A DNA stretch of 62,000 nt from Symsagittifera roscoffensis. Lineage: Eukaryota > Xenacoelomorpha > Acoela > Convolutidae. The notes under the pieces were generated by a model. It saw nothing but the letters and a program-made list of their open reading frames with translations, was not told the origin of the DNA and did no database searches. The translations under genes were made by a program, and so were the position numbers. This document shows positions 1 through 12,011 of this stretch, piece after piece. Every line of letters begins with the position of its first letter. The first letter of the stretch is position 1. The DNA is taken from positions 42,484,688 to 42,546,687 of the forward strand of contig NC_087069.1 of NCBI RefSeq assembly GCF_963678635.1, written 5' to 3'.

Positions 1-1475
1 ATAAAAATTACCCCAACTTCATCATGTTGGATTGTTTATAAGTCCCCCATTTATTAAAAAAAAGCTCCCCGATTAACCCCCTCCCCCTCCTGCGCACTTA
101 AGAGGTTCGCGATTAGTGTTTGCCTAGGTCGCTGATGTCCCCCTGCTCCTTGTTCCTTTGCAGTTGAGTTGTCACTAAATTCTATCAACAGTTGAAACAG
201 GTTTCTTCTGTTCATTTATCAATTTATTATATTTAAAATTACAATTTTTCCTATTCTCTTACTATATTCATCCCCCACGTTTTAGCCCGTGTAAGAATCA
301 AAAAGTTCCATACACAATTGAAGTTTTAAAATAAATAATTTTTAAATTATACCCCGAGATGAGTTTCACTTAACTCGGGGAATAATATAAAAATAACTTA
401 ACCTTCTCAAACCCCAAGATAAAAAGAAAGCAAGATAAAAAAGTCTTCAAGAGCTAAATTACATGTAAGTTAACCCTTCCGATCATCAAGGGTATGGCAA
501 ACGTTTAATTGACATTTTTCCCTTAATTAACTTCATTTACAGTGTGGTCAATTTAATTGGCATGGTATTTTTTCACACTCTCTCGTAAATGAACTATGTT
601 TATGGAAAAAACACTGCTCGTATTAGGGTGATGCTTCGAGTTGTTGACAGATTTTTGAGATATTTTGAATATTGTTGCTGTAGAAATAAAAATAAAGAAA
701 TTTTGAGTTTTTAGTATTTTTTTTTAAAATTCCCCCACATGTTATTTTATGAGTAAACCGATATGTTTTGCATTTAGCAAAGTACTAATTATTCTAAATA
801 GGATGCATCAAATCTAATTGGAATTATTACATTTTTTAAGCGGCAATAGCTGTCGCTGTTAGAGCGTGCGTGAAATGTTTCTTTAAACCCTCATATCTCA
901 AAAAAGAGGTGTCATAGTTCTATTAAAACAGCTATGCAAAACAGTATGAAACCTTTTTCGAGCTTCTCAGCTTGCAAGTCTGAAAATTTCCGGATTGGTA
1001 TCCATATGATCGTTTTTTGTTCCACGAATTATTGAATTGAACTCAGTTGCATAATTGCATGGTTGCGTTATTTCTAGTCCTTCATAAATTTAATGAGTGT
1101 GATTCTTAATTTTTTCTTAATTATTTTAACAATTTTTTGTGTTTCTACATATAATCTATGTTTAAGTAAAAGAAATTTCTTTGATATGCTTATGGTAAAG
1201 GGTTTTAAAATACATCGCAAATTCTGTGTGAACAAAGAGAAAACACGATATATTTGGTATACTATTTTTTAGTATGTTTTTGAGAAAAGTATGAAAGAGT
1301 CCCAAGTTTTTACAAGTAAACAGTCGCTCATTTAAGATTTTTATGTTTTTCCAGAATTAACCATCAGTACACTACTTTTGAGCTTCGAAAACAGCTTTTC
1401 GATGAAACTCTTACATTCAATCGATTTATTTCTTGACAAATATGAAGAATCAATTTTTTTAACAAATGAATCTAT
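1..1475. other. AT-rich intergenic DNA, no gene seen
   Basis: No open frame with recognisable protein character on either strand. The stretch is AT-rich with scattered short homopolymer runs and a few C-rich words near the left edge. Nothing can be supported here beyond intergenic sequence. Confidence 0.6.
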
Positions 1476-2521
1476 ACAAACAAACATACAGAAATACATT
1501 CATTCATTCATTCATACATACACACATAAACACATAAATAGATCCATACATACATACATACATACATACATACATACATACATGCATACATAAATACGTA
1601 CACACATACATGCATACTCAAATACATACAGTCACACATACATACATACTTACATACATACTTAAATACATATATACATACATCTATAAATACATACAAA
1701 CATCTATGCATACATATACGCATAAATACATACATACATACATACATACATACATACATACATACATACATACATAAATAAATATATACATACAAACATT
1801 TTTATTTGCAAAAATTCATACACAAATTCATACTTACTTAGATTCATATACACATGCATACATACAAACATACGTCAAAAACACTTACATACAACTATAC
1901 AGACATATATACATGCTTTCACTCATTCATACAGACATACAGTGAGATATAAATACATATATACACAAACACTCACATACATACAAATATACATACATAC
2001 TACCAAAAATAATTACACATTAACATACATACATACATATCAACATGTATACATAGTCACACACATACAAACTTACTTAGATACATACATACCCACATAC
2101 ATACAGACATACATACACACATATATACATACTTATATACATACATACATACATACATACATACATACATACATACATACATACATACATACATACATAC
2201 ATACATACATACATACATACATACATACATACATCTGTACATACATACATATATACATACATACATACATACATACATACATACATACATACATACATAC
2301 ATACATACATACATACATACATACATACATACATACAAGCTTGCATACATACATACATACTTACATACCTAGATACACACAAACATACATACAGACACAC
2401 ACACAAATAAACATACATACAAACATTCATACATAAATACATACATACATACATACATACATACATACATACATACATGCATACATACATACATACATAC
2501 ATACATACATACATACATACA

Positions 2522-2555
<34 letters not shown>

Positions 2556-2900
2556 CAAGCTTGCATACATACATACATATTTACATACCTAAATACAAAC
2601 AAATATACATACAGACACACACACAAATAAACATACATACAAACATTCATTTATAAATACATACATATATAGATACATACAAACATACATTCAGACACTA
2701 AAATACCTTTATACATAGAAACCTACAGTACTTTCATTAATTACCTACAAACATACATACATAAATGCTTACACACGTACATACTTACACACATACAGAC
2801 ATACATACATTAATACATACATACATACGAACATACATACTTAAAAACATAAGTACATACATACAAACATATGTACATACATACATACCTACATACAATT
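1476..2900. repeat. Interrupted (CATA)n tetranucleotide microsatellite
   Basis: About 1.4 kb of CATA/TATG tetranucleotides. The purest tracts are near 1547-1590, 1725-1775, 2135-2235, 2262-2335, 2437-2475 and 2480-2548, separated by variants such as cacata, caaata and aagcttg. Two blocks are near-copies: 2330-2420 and 2554-2650 both run aagcttgcatacata then acagacacacacacaaataaacatac, so the array also grew by segmental duplication. Because four is not a multiple of three, every frame cycles through the same few codons, which yields open frames on both strands without being genes. Confidence 0.95.
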
Positions 2901-5519
2901 TCGGTTGTTTTATGGCTGCGCTTGAAATTATACTCACAAAATATAATTTTTTGAATTTGTAACATTTATGATATTTCATTAGGCTGAAATTTTTTTCCCT
3001 ACTTATTTTTTTTGAATTTATTAAACAATTTAAGTTCTTGTTTTTTGAAAATCTGTTTTTATTTTTTTCGTTTTTTTTTTTAAATTTTTGTACATTATTT
3101 CAGTTCAACAAGTATTTTTTTCAACCTAATGTTTTTTCTTTATTTCGTTTTGAAAACTTTGCCTGATATTTCATTTTCTTACATCAGTCATGAAGAACCA
3201 ACACATATTTTTCGAAGTTGAATTTACTTTAAACTGTTTAACAATGTGATATATATGAATACAAACCATTGTAAAATGTAGCCCGTTACTGTGCTGTGTA
3301 TTGTGTACAGATTGTACAGACCATAAATAAGAAGTTTTTTTTTCCAATTTTATGTTTCATCTGCTTGGTGCGATTCGTGATCAGAAGTAAAAATATACTT
3401 TAGGTATGTTCTACTGTCATAATAAATTAGGCAAACTGGACTAATTTTTTTTTTTGAAAAACTGATTAGAAGGCCAAACGAATCAAAGTAGCATGAGAAA
3501 TCTTTCATTGTTTTCCATGTAAATTTCATGTTCATTTTAAAATAACTCACAAATGTATTAAAGTATCATTGTAAATAAATTACCTATATTACGAGGTCCG
3601 CTGGCTTTATTTGTTCAATCTGGAAAACAAATCAGAAACTTTGGATCAAACTTTTTTGATACTGAGAAAATATTTTGAAAAAAAATATGTATCACATAAC
3701 CCATGCCGATAAAAGTTTGTTGTTCTTGATTCACAACGAAAAAAAGCAAAAGCAAAAGACAAATGGAGAGAAAATTCATCAGCATCTTACGAATGATCGG
3801 AACAAAAATAAAATTTTAAATTTCAATGCAATTTTAGCATATATCACCGCTTTGGAAAAAACGATGTGCAATTATTTAAAGTCGTTATTCAACATTTGTT
3901 TCATTTGACCTTTCGATAGTGTTGATTAATTGTTTTTTTCACCTTTTTGATTTCAATCTAAATTATTTTTCATACTAGAAAAAAATTTCTTAAGAATCAT
4001 TAAATAGTTTTTTACAGTACATAATAAGGACATTTTGTTTTCTTTTTTCTATGATAGTTTAGTTTGTGTTTTATTCCAATTTTTTGATGTGTTTTTTATT
4101 TTACAGAAAATTTAGTATACATTTATTTTATAAACTATTTTTCATTCAAAACAGTATCCGACTTTTATAATTCCCATATGTTTTTATAGTAATAATTTTT
4201 TTTTTTAGATTTGTTTCACATTTGCTTGAATGTAAATAGCAATAAAAAAAAGCATGAAATTTCTGCGAATATGTGTACGTTCGAGTTTATGTAAGTCTTT
4301 TGATATAGTCTAACGTTACAAATAATTCCTTTTAAGTAGCCTAAGCTATAATACGTTCACTTAAATTTGATTGTATGTAAGTATAAATGAAAGTGTGTGT
4401 TGGTATGATCATAAATCACAATTTTGAAATTATGTAAATTTTTTTTGATTGATGCAATGTATGTTTGAATGCATCTTTTCATTTCAATTATAGCTATTTT
4501 CATTCTAAATATTTTACTATTTTACATCAATTTATCTAACTTACTTTGCCTAAAAAATTTCCATTTGCATTATTAATAACTTTTGTTTTTTATTAAAGTG
4601 AATAGTTCTGAAAATAGTTAATAGATGTATTTTGTCATATTAATTTTTTTGATGACAAAGACTTGTATTTTGTTTGCGTTTATAGTTTCCTTCTTATACT
4701 CTGATATCTGATTTTCTTGTATCTACACTTTTTTTCTTCCGATGAAACGTATAAAAACTTTACCGACCAACAGCAAATGTAGAAATGAAACGAAAAACTT
4801 TATTGACTTCTAGAATCGAAGCATGATGTTGATTTTCAGATTTTTCCATTTTCCTCATCATGGTTTATTTTATTAAAAAATCGGTTTTATTTTCATTATG
4901 AGTTACAAAAACTTTTCAAGTTTTTTATTCTATTATCGAATAACAATGTAAAACTTTACTTTTTTTATTAAATGAAATTTAAATATTTTTTATTACTATA
5001 TAATATTCTAATGCTATAGCGAAGAAGATTATATCAGATGAGAAATTGTTCTACTGCGTTATTTAAAAAAAAATAGTTTCTACGATATTTCTCACAATAT
5101 TTTTAAATTTTTTGATAAAACTGAAATAATGTACTCGTACTAATTTCCATTACAATTTTGAATTTTAAAAGTTTTTACGTTCAATTAAAATATGCTAAAT
5201 TGTGTTATAAAACAAAAAAAATCATATCCTTTTCTATCAAATCACAATGAAATTATTAAAATAACTGTTACTTAGGATCACGTTATTTTTTATGGTTTTC
5301 GTTTTTTGGTACTTTGTTTTTTTTTGAATTAAAACATTTAAATATTTGTTTCCTCATAACTTTAACAATTTGATTTCAGTAGTTTCCAGAATAATACTTT
5401 TTCATGTTTCAGGCCAGTTATCATTGAAATGGACAAGTACCTTTCAATAATGACCTTTCACTACCTTTTAAAAAAATTAACAATCAACCCATTGATGTAA
5501 AAACACTTTTTTTCAATTT
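2901..5519. other. AT-rich intergenic DNA, no gene seen
   Basis: Very AT-rich sequence with many T and A runs. Short open frames here (for example 3350-3550 minus and 3675-3908 plus) are lysine- and phenylalanine-rich, as expected from composition. I see no domain, splice-site series or repeat structure worth naming. Confidence 0.6.
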
Positions 5520-5523
5520 AGAA

Positions 5524-6010
5524 TTGTCACTATTGGTGATTCACTTGTTGAACGGACAAAAAAAGCGGTTTATTTCTATTACAACTTCTGGTTTTTGCTG
5601 CGCAAAAAGGGCAACCTTAATTGGTTATTCGGGTTTGAAAGCCGAAAATTTAAATCGAGACCACTTAAATGAGGACCTAAAACTGCAACCTGGTCTAACA
5701 TTTATCATGATTGGAGGAAATGATGTCTCTTTTTATGAAAAAAACCAATCTTAAAACTAAAATTTTGTGACAAAACGTTCGACTGTATAAAAAAATTCCG
5801 TCAGAACCTTCTGGAACAACAGGTTCCTACTTTGGTTGCAGGAGTCATACAAAAAGAATCCGGAGCTGCAGCTATTGACAAACTTAAGGAAACATTGTAG
5901 CTATCGTTAGATAAAAAGTTTATTGGGTTTGGACAGCGGATAAGTAAAAACCTCAGTTAAGCTGGTCATAAGAGTTCAAAGCGTCCAAGAAAATTTTTGA
6001 ATGATTAGAC
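5524..6010 (+). pseudogene. Broken SGNH/GDSL-hydrolase-like fragment
   Basis: Plus-strand frames carry a GDSL-type start block (GDSLVE at about 5538-5555). About 50 codons on, in a neighbouring frame, comes the block LTFIMIGGNDVS (5695-5730), resembling blocks I and III (GGND) of SGNH-fold esterases. Around 5820-6000 other frames carry hydrophobic and polar segments of the kind that follow (VAGVIQKESG, FIGFGQRIS). Blocks lie in different frames and stops interrupt them, so this is a decayed copy. SGNH domains occur in host esterases and in some retroelement ORFs; the source cannot be decided here. Family assignment is by eye. Confidence 0.45.
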
Positions 6011-8409
6011 CTACCGTCAAGTGTTTCAAAAAATTATGCAGCGAGTTTCAAGTAATATTTTATCTAACTCGTTTCCATCGAAAAAATTACGAACGATTTT
6101 ATAATTTGAAAAGCAATTGTACGAAATATACTGTTTTTTCAATAGACATGAAAGTTAGCAAGCTTTTGAATTTCGTTGATGTTAAAACTTAATATCAGAC
6201 TTATCAATTTTTTCAATTATCAATTACATTTACAATAAAACTATCAAAATTAATAAAACAATACCGTTAATTGATTTTTTAACGCAAAATAGTAAAAAAC
6301 TTGCTCCAGCACTCTGCAAAAGCAAATGAGTTTTGGAAAACTGGAGCCATTTTTTGTATGGACCATATTCCAAAATTCCATTCTGAAAAATAAATAACTC
6401 AACGTTAATAATGTAAAAACTGTCAAATAATTATTCAGTGACACGAGATTAATCATTTCATTTATTTTTCATTTCTTTAGCATGTTCATAAACTCTTAGT
6501 TGTGCTGCTTGTAAAATACATGTTTACAGCTTCATACATTATTCTGTGTTTGAAATTGATTACAAAAATGGTTTCCATATACTTAAAAAAGATTGATTTG
6601 GAAAATTTTATGAATCTATCGAGTCTTTTGATCAACAAATTTTCTTAAAAAAAATTGCCAAAGATGAAATGAATTTTTATTGCCGAGTATTACTGCGGAA
6701 TAATGAATCAATGAAAACCTAATTTAATACAGCAGACAAAATTGTTTAGATTTTTTAAAATCTGATTAATGTTCCAAAAATGCATGTTTGTTAAAATGAG
6801 ACCTTCTACTTCAGGAGAAAAGTTATTTATGGGTCAATTTATCTGATCGTCTGTGAGAATCTTGGATGCCAAAGAAAAAACAAAATTCGTAAGACAGTAT
6901 CTGTTCGATTATTTGTTTTTTCTTATGAAAAAAATAGGTTATCATATTTAGATTCAAAGTATTATTAAGGTCACGATTCAGTGTGGTCAGAACAAGTGTA
7001 ACAGCTTTGTGCAGAAAGGAAAACCATTTTGTCCCAAACACGATGCAACGAGAACTCAGGTTCCGTATTTAGAGAATTCATCGCGAATATTTATTTCAAC
7101 AAAAAAACCAACATAAAATTTTCAAACATTTTATATCATATAAAGTAAGTATCACAAAATTTAGGCTTGCACCGACGGTACCCCAATGCGTCAAATGCCT
7201 GATCTAGACAATTTTTGGGGACATGAATTGATTCATCTGAAGCGAGTGCTGACCAGAAATGATAGAGTTGATTCTTTTCCAACCTTATTTGCATTAATGC
7301 AATGATATCTGGCAACAATATGACACTGCATGCAAACCACAATTTGAGATTTTTCCCTCTGGCTTTGTTACGAAGCTTGAGGCCTGTAAGACTGGAAGAG
7401 ATTAATGTGATGGCAATTGCCTCTTTCGCTCCCTCAGTTTTGTCTTGACTGGTCTTCAAGGCATTTATTATCGACAATTACATCAGGCTCCTTTTAGTCC
7501 TTTATAAATAATGGTTCACTCAAATCCCAATTTTCAGAGTTTTAACATCCAAGATTACCTGAATGAAGACAACATGCATCAGGATAGTGTTTATGGAGAG
7601 GATGTTGATATAGCTGCCTTCTGTTACATTTTTAAAACTAAACGGTTCTATTCACTGAATCTCCAGCTGCCCCAACTTTTTTTCTTTACCACACATTAAA
7701 CCACTTTCAACCCATTCTGCAGATTGATTGTTTACCGGAGAGAGATTTTGATTTTGGTTTACAGTCATTTACAAATGATTTCTTCTTGTTAAAATTAAAG
7801 CGTAAGGATTGTCCATCTATCTCTAACTTCTAAAGAAATTGGTCGAACAGGACCAACCAAAAAATTTTGAATAATAATGAAAAAAAAACCATGAAAAATT
7901 TTCAAAAAAAGCAACAAAATTTCAAACACTGTAAAATTATCATGTATAAAATAAACATATTATCATGTATAAAATAAACAAAAGTCCAAACACTGTAAAA
8001 TTATCATGTATAAAATAAACATAATTTCTGAAAAAACGGTTCATTCATGTATTTCTGATAATTTCAACTTAGTTTTCAACGAGGTAAGGCCTAGCACGTC
8101 TCAGTACAAACTCAGTTTTTTTTCAATCCCTTGCCCTTTGTAAATCAACTCATTTGATTATTTCAGCAACAAACTCGGGATTGTTATTTGATTATGTAAA
8201 TCGCCGTTCGAGATTGGCTTTAAGTTTTTGGAAAAACTGATATACCATCCGGAATTATAAATCTAGTAAGTGGTCAATCCAAAGTTTCATGCCAATACCA
8301 CGAAACTTCTCTGTGTTCAGATTTCATTGGCACTAATTTTATTTGTGCGTATACTAGCTGTAAACTAAAAACAAAATAGAGATATCCACACGACCCATGT
8401 GGTTTTTCG
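6011..8409. other. AT-rich stretch with weak coding-like fragments
   Basis: Mostly AT-rich. The 7136-7477 stretch is open on the minus strand (113 codons), and its plus-strand reading is also partly coding-like; I recognise neither. At 7937-8030 the phrase tatcatgtataaaataaaca occurs three times, two copies in direct succession and one about 40 bp on. No gene can be supported. Confidence 0.4.
7935..8025. repeat. Short direct repeat, three copies
   Basis: The 20-bp phrase tatcatgtataaaataaaca appears at about 7938, 7961 and 8002. The outer copies are preceded by the same caaacactgtaaaat, so the whole block is a small local duplication. Confidence 0.75.
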
Positions 8410-9226
8410 TTGTGTAAGCGTCACTTCTCTTTTGTGAGTGACAAACTTAAAACATTAAGCATGAAACATATATACAATACGGAAAATATAGCTGTCTTGA
8501 GTGATGTTTTCAGTTCAAATAATAGCTCAGATCATGATTTAGCATGTGACATTGATGTTAATTTGATTACTATGCATTTTCAGGGTCGTCCTCTGCAGCT
8601 GGTTTAAACAATTCCCATCTTGATACGGACGCTGGTGCTCCACAGCTCTTTTGGATTACAAAAGTAAGGAAAAAAATAAAAGCTTAGAAATCCAGTTTTT
8701 GTTTAACGTTTTCATAGCTGTTAATGAAAAGGTCCAAGACTTCGTTATTATGCAATCTCAGGTAAAAATGATTTATCCAAAACCTCATCGCAAAATCAGA
8801 ACCTGAGTCATTTTTTTTTGTTACAGCTTGAGGCTTTGTTGTGCCGTCAATTTTGTTTATCAAACAAAGGATGGTTCTACTCATGGTGCGTTACCTTTTG
8901 TCCTTTACTCGTCGAAAAAACAATGCCATAGTCTATCGGAACATTTCAAAAACAGAATAACGAATATTTCACTTTTGACATCATCAAATCATCGGTAAAT
9001 CCAACTTGCAACTGATTGCTTGATTAATTTGAATATAAAGGGTAAACATACAAATGAGTTTTTCCGAAAGGCAACAGAGTCGTTGGAACTTTATGAGGAA
9101 GAAGTCAATGTTTTTAGCCAAGAAATAAGAGTCCAAAAAAATGATAACGACCTCTCTGTTCGACAACTTGCAGCAGCCTTGAGAAGGGAGCCTGTTACGT
9201 TTTTCTTACCATTGATTTGTAACTAG
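8410..9226 (+). pseudogene. Decayed plus-strand coding fragments, unrecognised
   Basis: Two open segments, 8410-8607 and 9020-9226, have protein-like composition (for example ATESLELYEEEVNVFSQEIR and LSVRQLAAALRREP in the second) and the same strand as the Rep-like fragments that follow. They are separated by frames with stops. They may be the upstream part of the same dead element as 9409-10066. I do not recognise a family from these pieces alone. Confidence 0.3.
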
Positions 9227-9408
9227 AAAAAGCATCCTGGAGTTTCACCGCTTTTAAAAGCAATAGATACTCTCTATATGCAAAGTCCGAATAAAATAAA
9301 ACGAGATTTCGTTAATGTTAACATGTCAACGCTGGTAAGGTGCTAGAGTAGAAGCATTAAATATTTTAAAAACCTAATAACCAAATCGACAGACAATTTG
9401 ATAGCCAG

Positions 9409-10066
9409 GTTAAAAAAAATTGGGGAAGGGCTGCATTCCAGTCAACAAGTGTTTTTTTACCACACTATCGCGTCCTTCTCTGGGTTGAACCAGGAACATA
9501 CGACTTTGAAAAACTGATTCAATGTTCTGAAAAATCCATTCCAAAGATATTCGAATTGAAAGTGAACTGTTTTGATACACCGTTGGAAATAATGGAAAGA
9601 TATAACGAGTGTGTTAGAGTTCACACGCGTTTGATCGAAAATAGTGGTTTCCGTTGTTTGAAAGAAAAGATGTTGTGGGGAATAAAATCTGTGGAACACC
9701 GCCTTATCCTCACTCAGAGCATAACTGGAAACTAGACGTAATACAGCATTATCTTCAAATGTACTAAGTTACCTTTTCCATTTAGGACATGCTAGGACGA
9801 AACTGATAAAGGCTACATAATTCTTCCGCCCTTAAATTTCAACAAATGGATGTACTCTGCTACGTGGGCATCTTTTGCCAACGTCTATGCCTCTGTTTGC
9901 CTTCACCGAATCATCCGTAACTCTACTTAGATGCAGCGGACAATTTTCCAGTAACTATCTCACTCGGTATGCAGCAAAATGTGAAGATGCCGAAGGTAAA
10001 TTCTATGTGGAGCAGCCGGCAAGTCGTTTAGATTGCGTGATGCAGGTATTAAAAACTAAAACTTAG
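9409..10066 (+). pseudogene. Decayed Helitron-like Rep (rolling-circle) fragment
   Basis: The 9409-9735 frame contains LPHYRVLLWVE (9457-9489), resembling the HUH block of Helitron Rep proteins (a PHxHxLLW pattern) with the second histidine changed to arginine. It is followed by an isoleucine/proline segment and a cysteine/histidine-bearing stretch. About 160 codons on, the 9875-10066 frame carries NYLTRYAAKCED (9953-9988). Its two tyrosines are spaced YxxxY and followed by AAK, as in the two-tyrosine active site of that family. The segments lie in different frames with stops between them, so the copy is dead. No helicase motifs were found nearby. Motif order and spacing support the call; identity is an inference. 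Confidence 0.4.
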
Positions 10067-10589
10067 CTTCGGTCAAATTTGTTCTAGACTACGAGAAAAA
10101 AAAAACGAACGCGAAATAAAGCAAAAAAATTGTCAGCTTTTAGCTATAACTGAAAGTGTTTTCTGGCTTCTTGGCGAACCCTATGACTTTACCAAATGAC
10201 TTCTGTCCATGTTCAGAGTATTCCGGTCAAACTGAGATTTGTTGGAGCAACTGTTGATTTGTTGGACCAAGTGTCATAATAGAATAAATATTTTCATTTT
10301 TCCTGACTATGTGAAAAATTTGCGCCCAAATAAAAAAGTTACAACAAATCAACAGTTACTTGTTCAGGACTATCTCTCGTCTCATGAGAAGTTAGATGCT
10401 AGTCACAATTTAGTCTTCGTCCTCCTGAGTTTTTGTGTGTTTCAGTTTTGAAAGTGTTTTACAGGTCTTTTTGTTTGACCAAATGCAAAACCACTCCAAC
10501 AAGTTTGATAGGCATTTTCGAACGAACGGAGCGATACCACAACTTGGATTTCGTGTGTTGGAGTTTTAATAAAGGTTCGTTGTTCAGCA

Positions 10590-11296
10590 ACTGATGAATT
10601 GAAAAACTACTTAGAAAATTTCAAAAATGTTTTATGTCCGCTCGATTCTTTTCGTAAAGAAAAAATTTTGGCAATTTTGGTCAACGAACTACACTTTAAT
10701 ATTAATAGTGACACTGCTTGTAAGCTTTTGCATGAATTAGTGTACCGTTATATTTTCCCCAGGGACACACTAAAACTTTAATTAGTTTTTTACTCTAGTT
10801 TAGTGATTTCCACACCGAAATTGGCCTTTTTTCTCCTCAAGTTTGCTAGATTCCTTTATTTACGCCAATTTAGTGAATCCGGAGTCACATAACACTAAAA
10901 ATGATGTTGATCGCTTAGTTATTGTTTATCTTATTTACGATATGCGCTTTCAACCAGAATGAGTTTTAACACTCATTAGCAAATTAATGTTGCTCGAAAT
11001 GCTTTTTCGAGACTATTGAATGTCAACTTTACCGAACATTTACCATGTCCAACTGTCTTAATTGAAGTTTGTCATTCGCAGGCAATGCAAAATGTTGAAT
11101 TTTGCATGAAACAGACACAGCTGGCAATGCTTCATCGAATTCAACAGTTGAGTTTGCTAAACTTGCCACCTGACCCACTTGGCTAATTTTCTTATTGGGA
11201 GTCAAAATTGGCTAGAGATGAAAATCAAAACGCCTACTATTTTAAAGAACAGAAAATAGTAATCCGAGAAATTGTTGCTGCACTCAATGCTAAATA
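10590..11296 (+). pseudogene. Decayed plus-strand coding fragments, unrecognised
   Basis: 10599-10781 is open and protein-like (FRKEKILAILVNELHFN). 10980-11296 is a second coding-like frame of about 105 codons broken by a single TAA at 11184-11186, with segments such as FTEHLPCPTVLIEVCHSQAM and QQLSLLNLPPDP before the stop, and a lysine-rich end closing at TAA 11294-11296. Strand and position fit the 3' part of the element remnant starting upstream. Composition is far less AT-driven than flanking DNA, the reason for calling it ex-coding. No family recognised. Confidence 0.35.
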
Positions 11297-12011
11297 AAAT
11301 GGAAAAAACCACGATTCGTCAAACTTCATATAGTTTAGGATAAGAGTACACAAATTATTTCAATTGGGTGACATCAATCAGAAAACAAACCTTTTTCAAA
11401 CGAGGCAAAAAACAAAAGGGTTTCTATCATAAGTGTACCAAACTTTTTTAAGACTTCAACTTCAAAAACTAACGGTTAATAAGTTAATTTGAATAGAATT
11501 TTCAATTTTTTAAAGTAGCCCAGTAGCAGGCAAGACACATCTTACAGGGATTGGGTTAGCTCACGCATTGTGCAATTTTTTCATTTCTTACTGTACAAGT
11601 TTTGCTGCTAGACGGTCTCAAATCCTATGCGGCTAGCATATACATAAACTGTTCAAATACGCGTCCGTAAAGCCGACGCACAGTCTTCAACAGATGAGGC
11701 TGTAAGTCGCTTGAATAAGACCACAATGGAAGAACACTACTGAAGCAATTGCAGGTTCTAATTTTAGAAGAAGTAAGTTTGCTCTCTGCTCAATTATTTT
11801 GTGCAATGGATTTAGTGTTGTGAAAAATAAGGCAGATTGATGAATCATTCGGTGGTGTGTTAATTATTGCTAATGGAGATTGCTGCCAGCTCCCAAACAT
11901 ATCCGGGTATATATTTTGAGGCATGTTGCTTAATGTTTACTTTTGGTCACTTATCTTTGGAACACTCTGTTCGAATGCTTGACCCTGATGATCAAAAACT
12001 CCTAAAAATGA
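11297..12011. other. Intergenic spacer, no gene seen
   Basis: No protein-like frame or repeat was found between the plus-strand remnants and the point where gag homology of the left retroelement stops at about 12012. Confidence 0.5.

Noticed and set aside
1508-2979. Open frames on both strands made of repeated Tyr/Met/Cys or Tyr/Ile/His/Thr
   Set aside because: Translation of the CATA microsatellite; no protein character.
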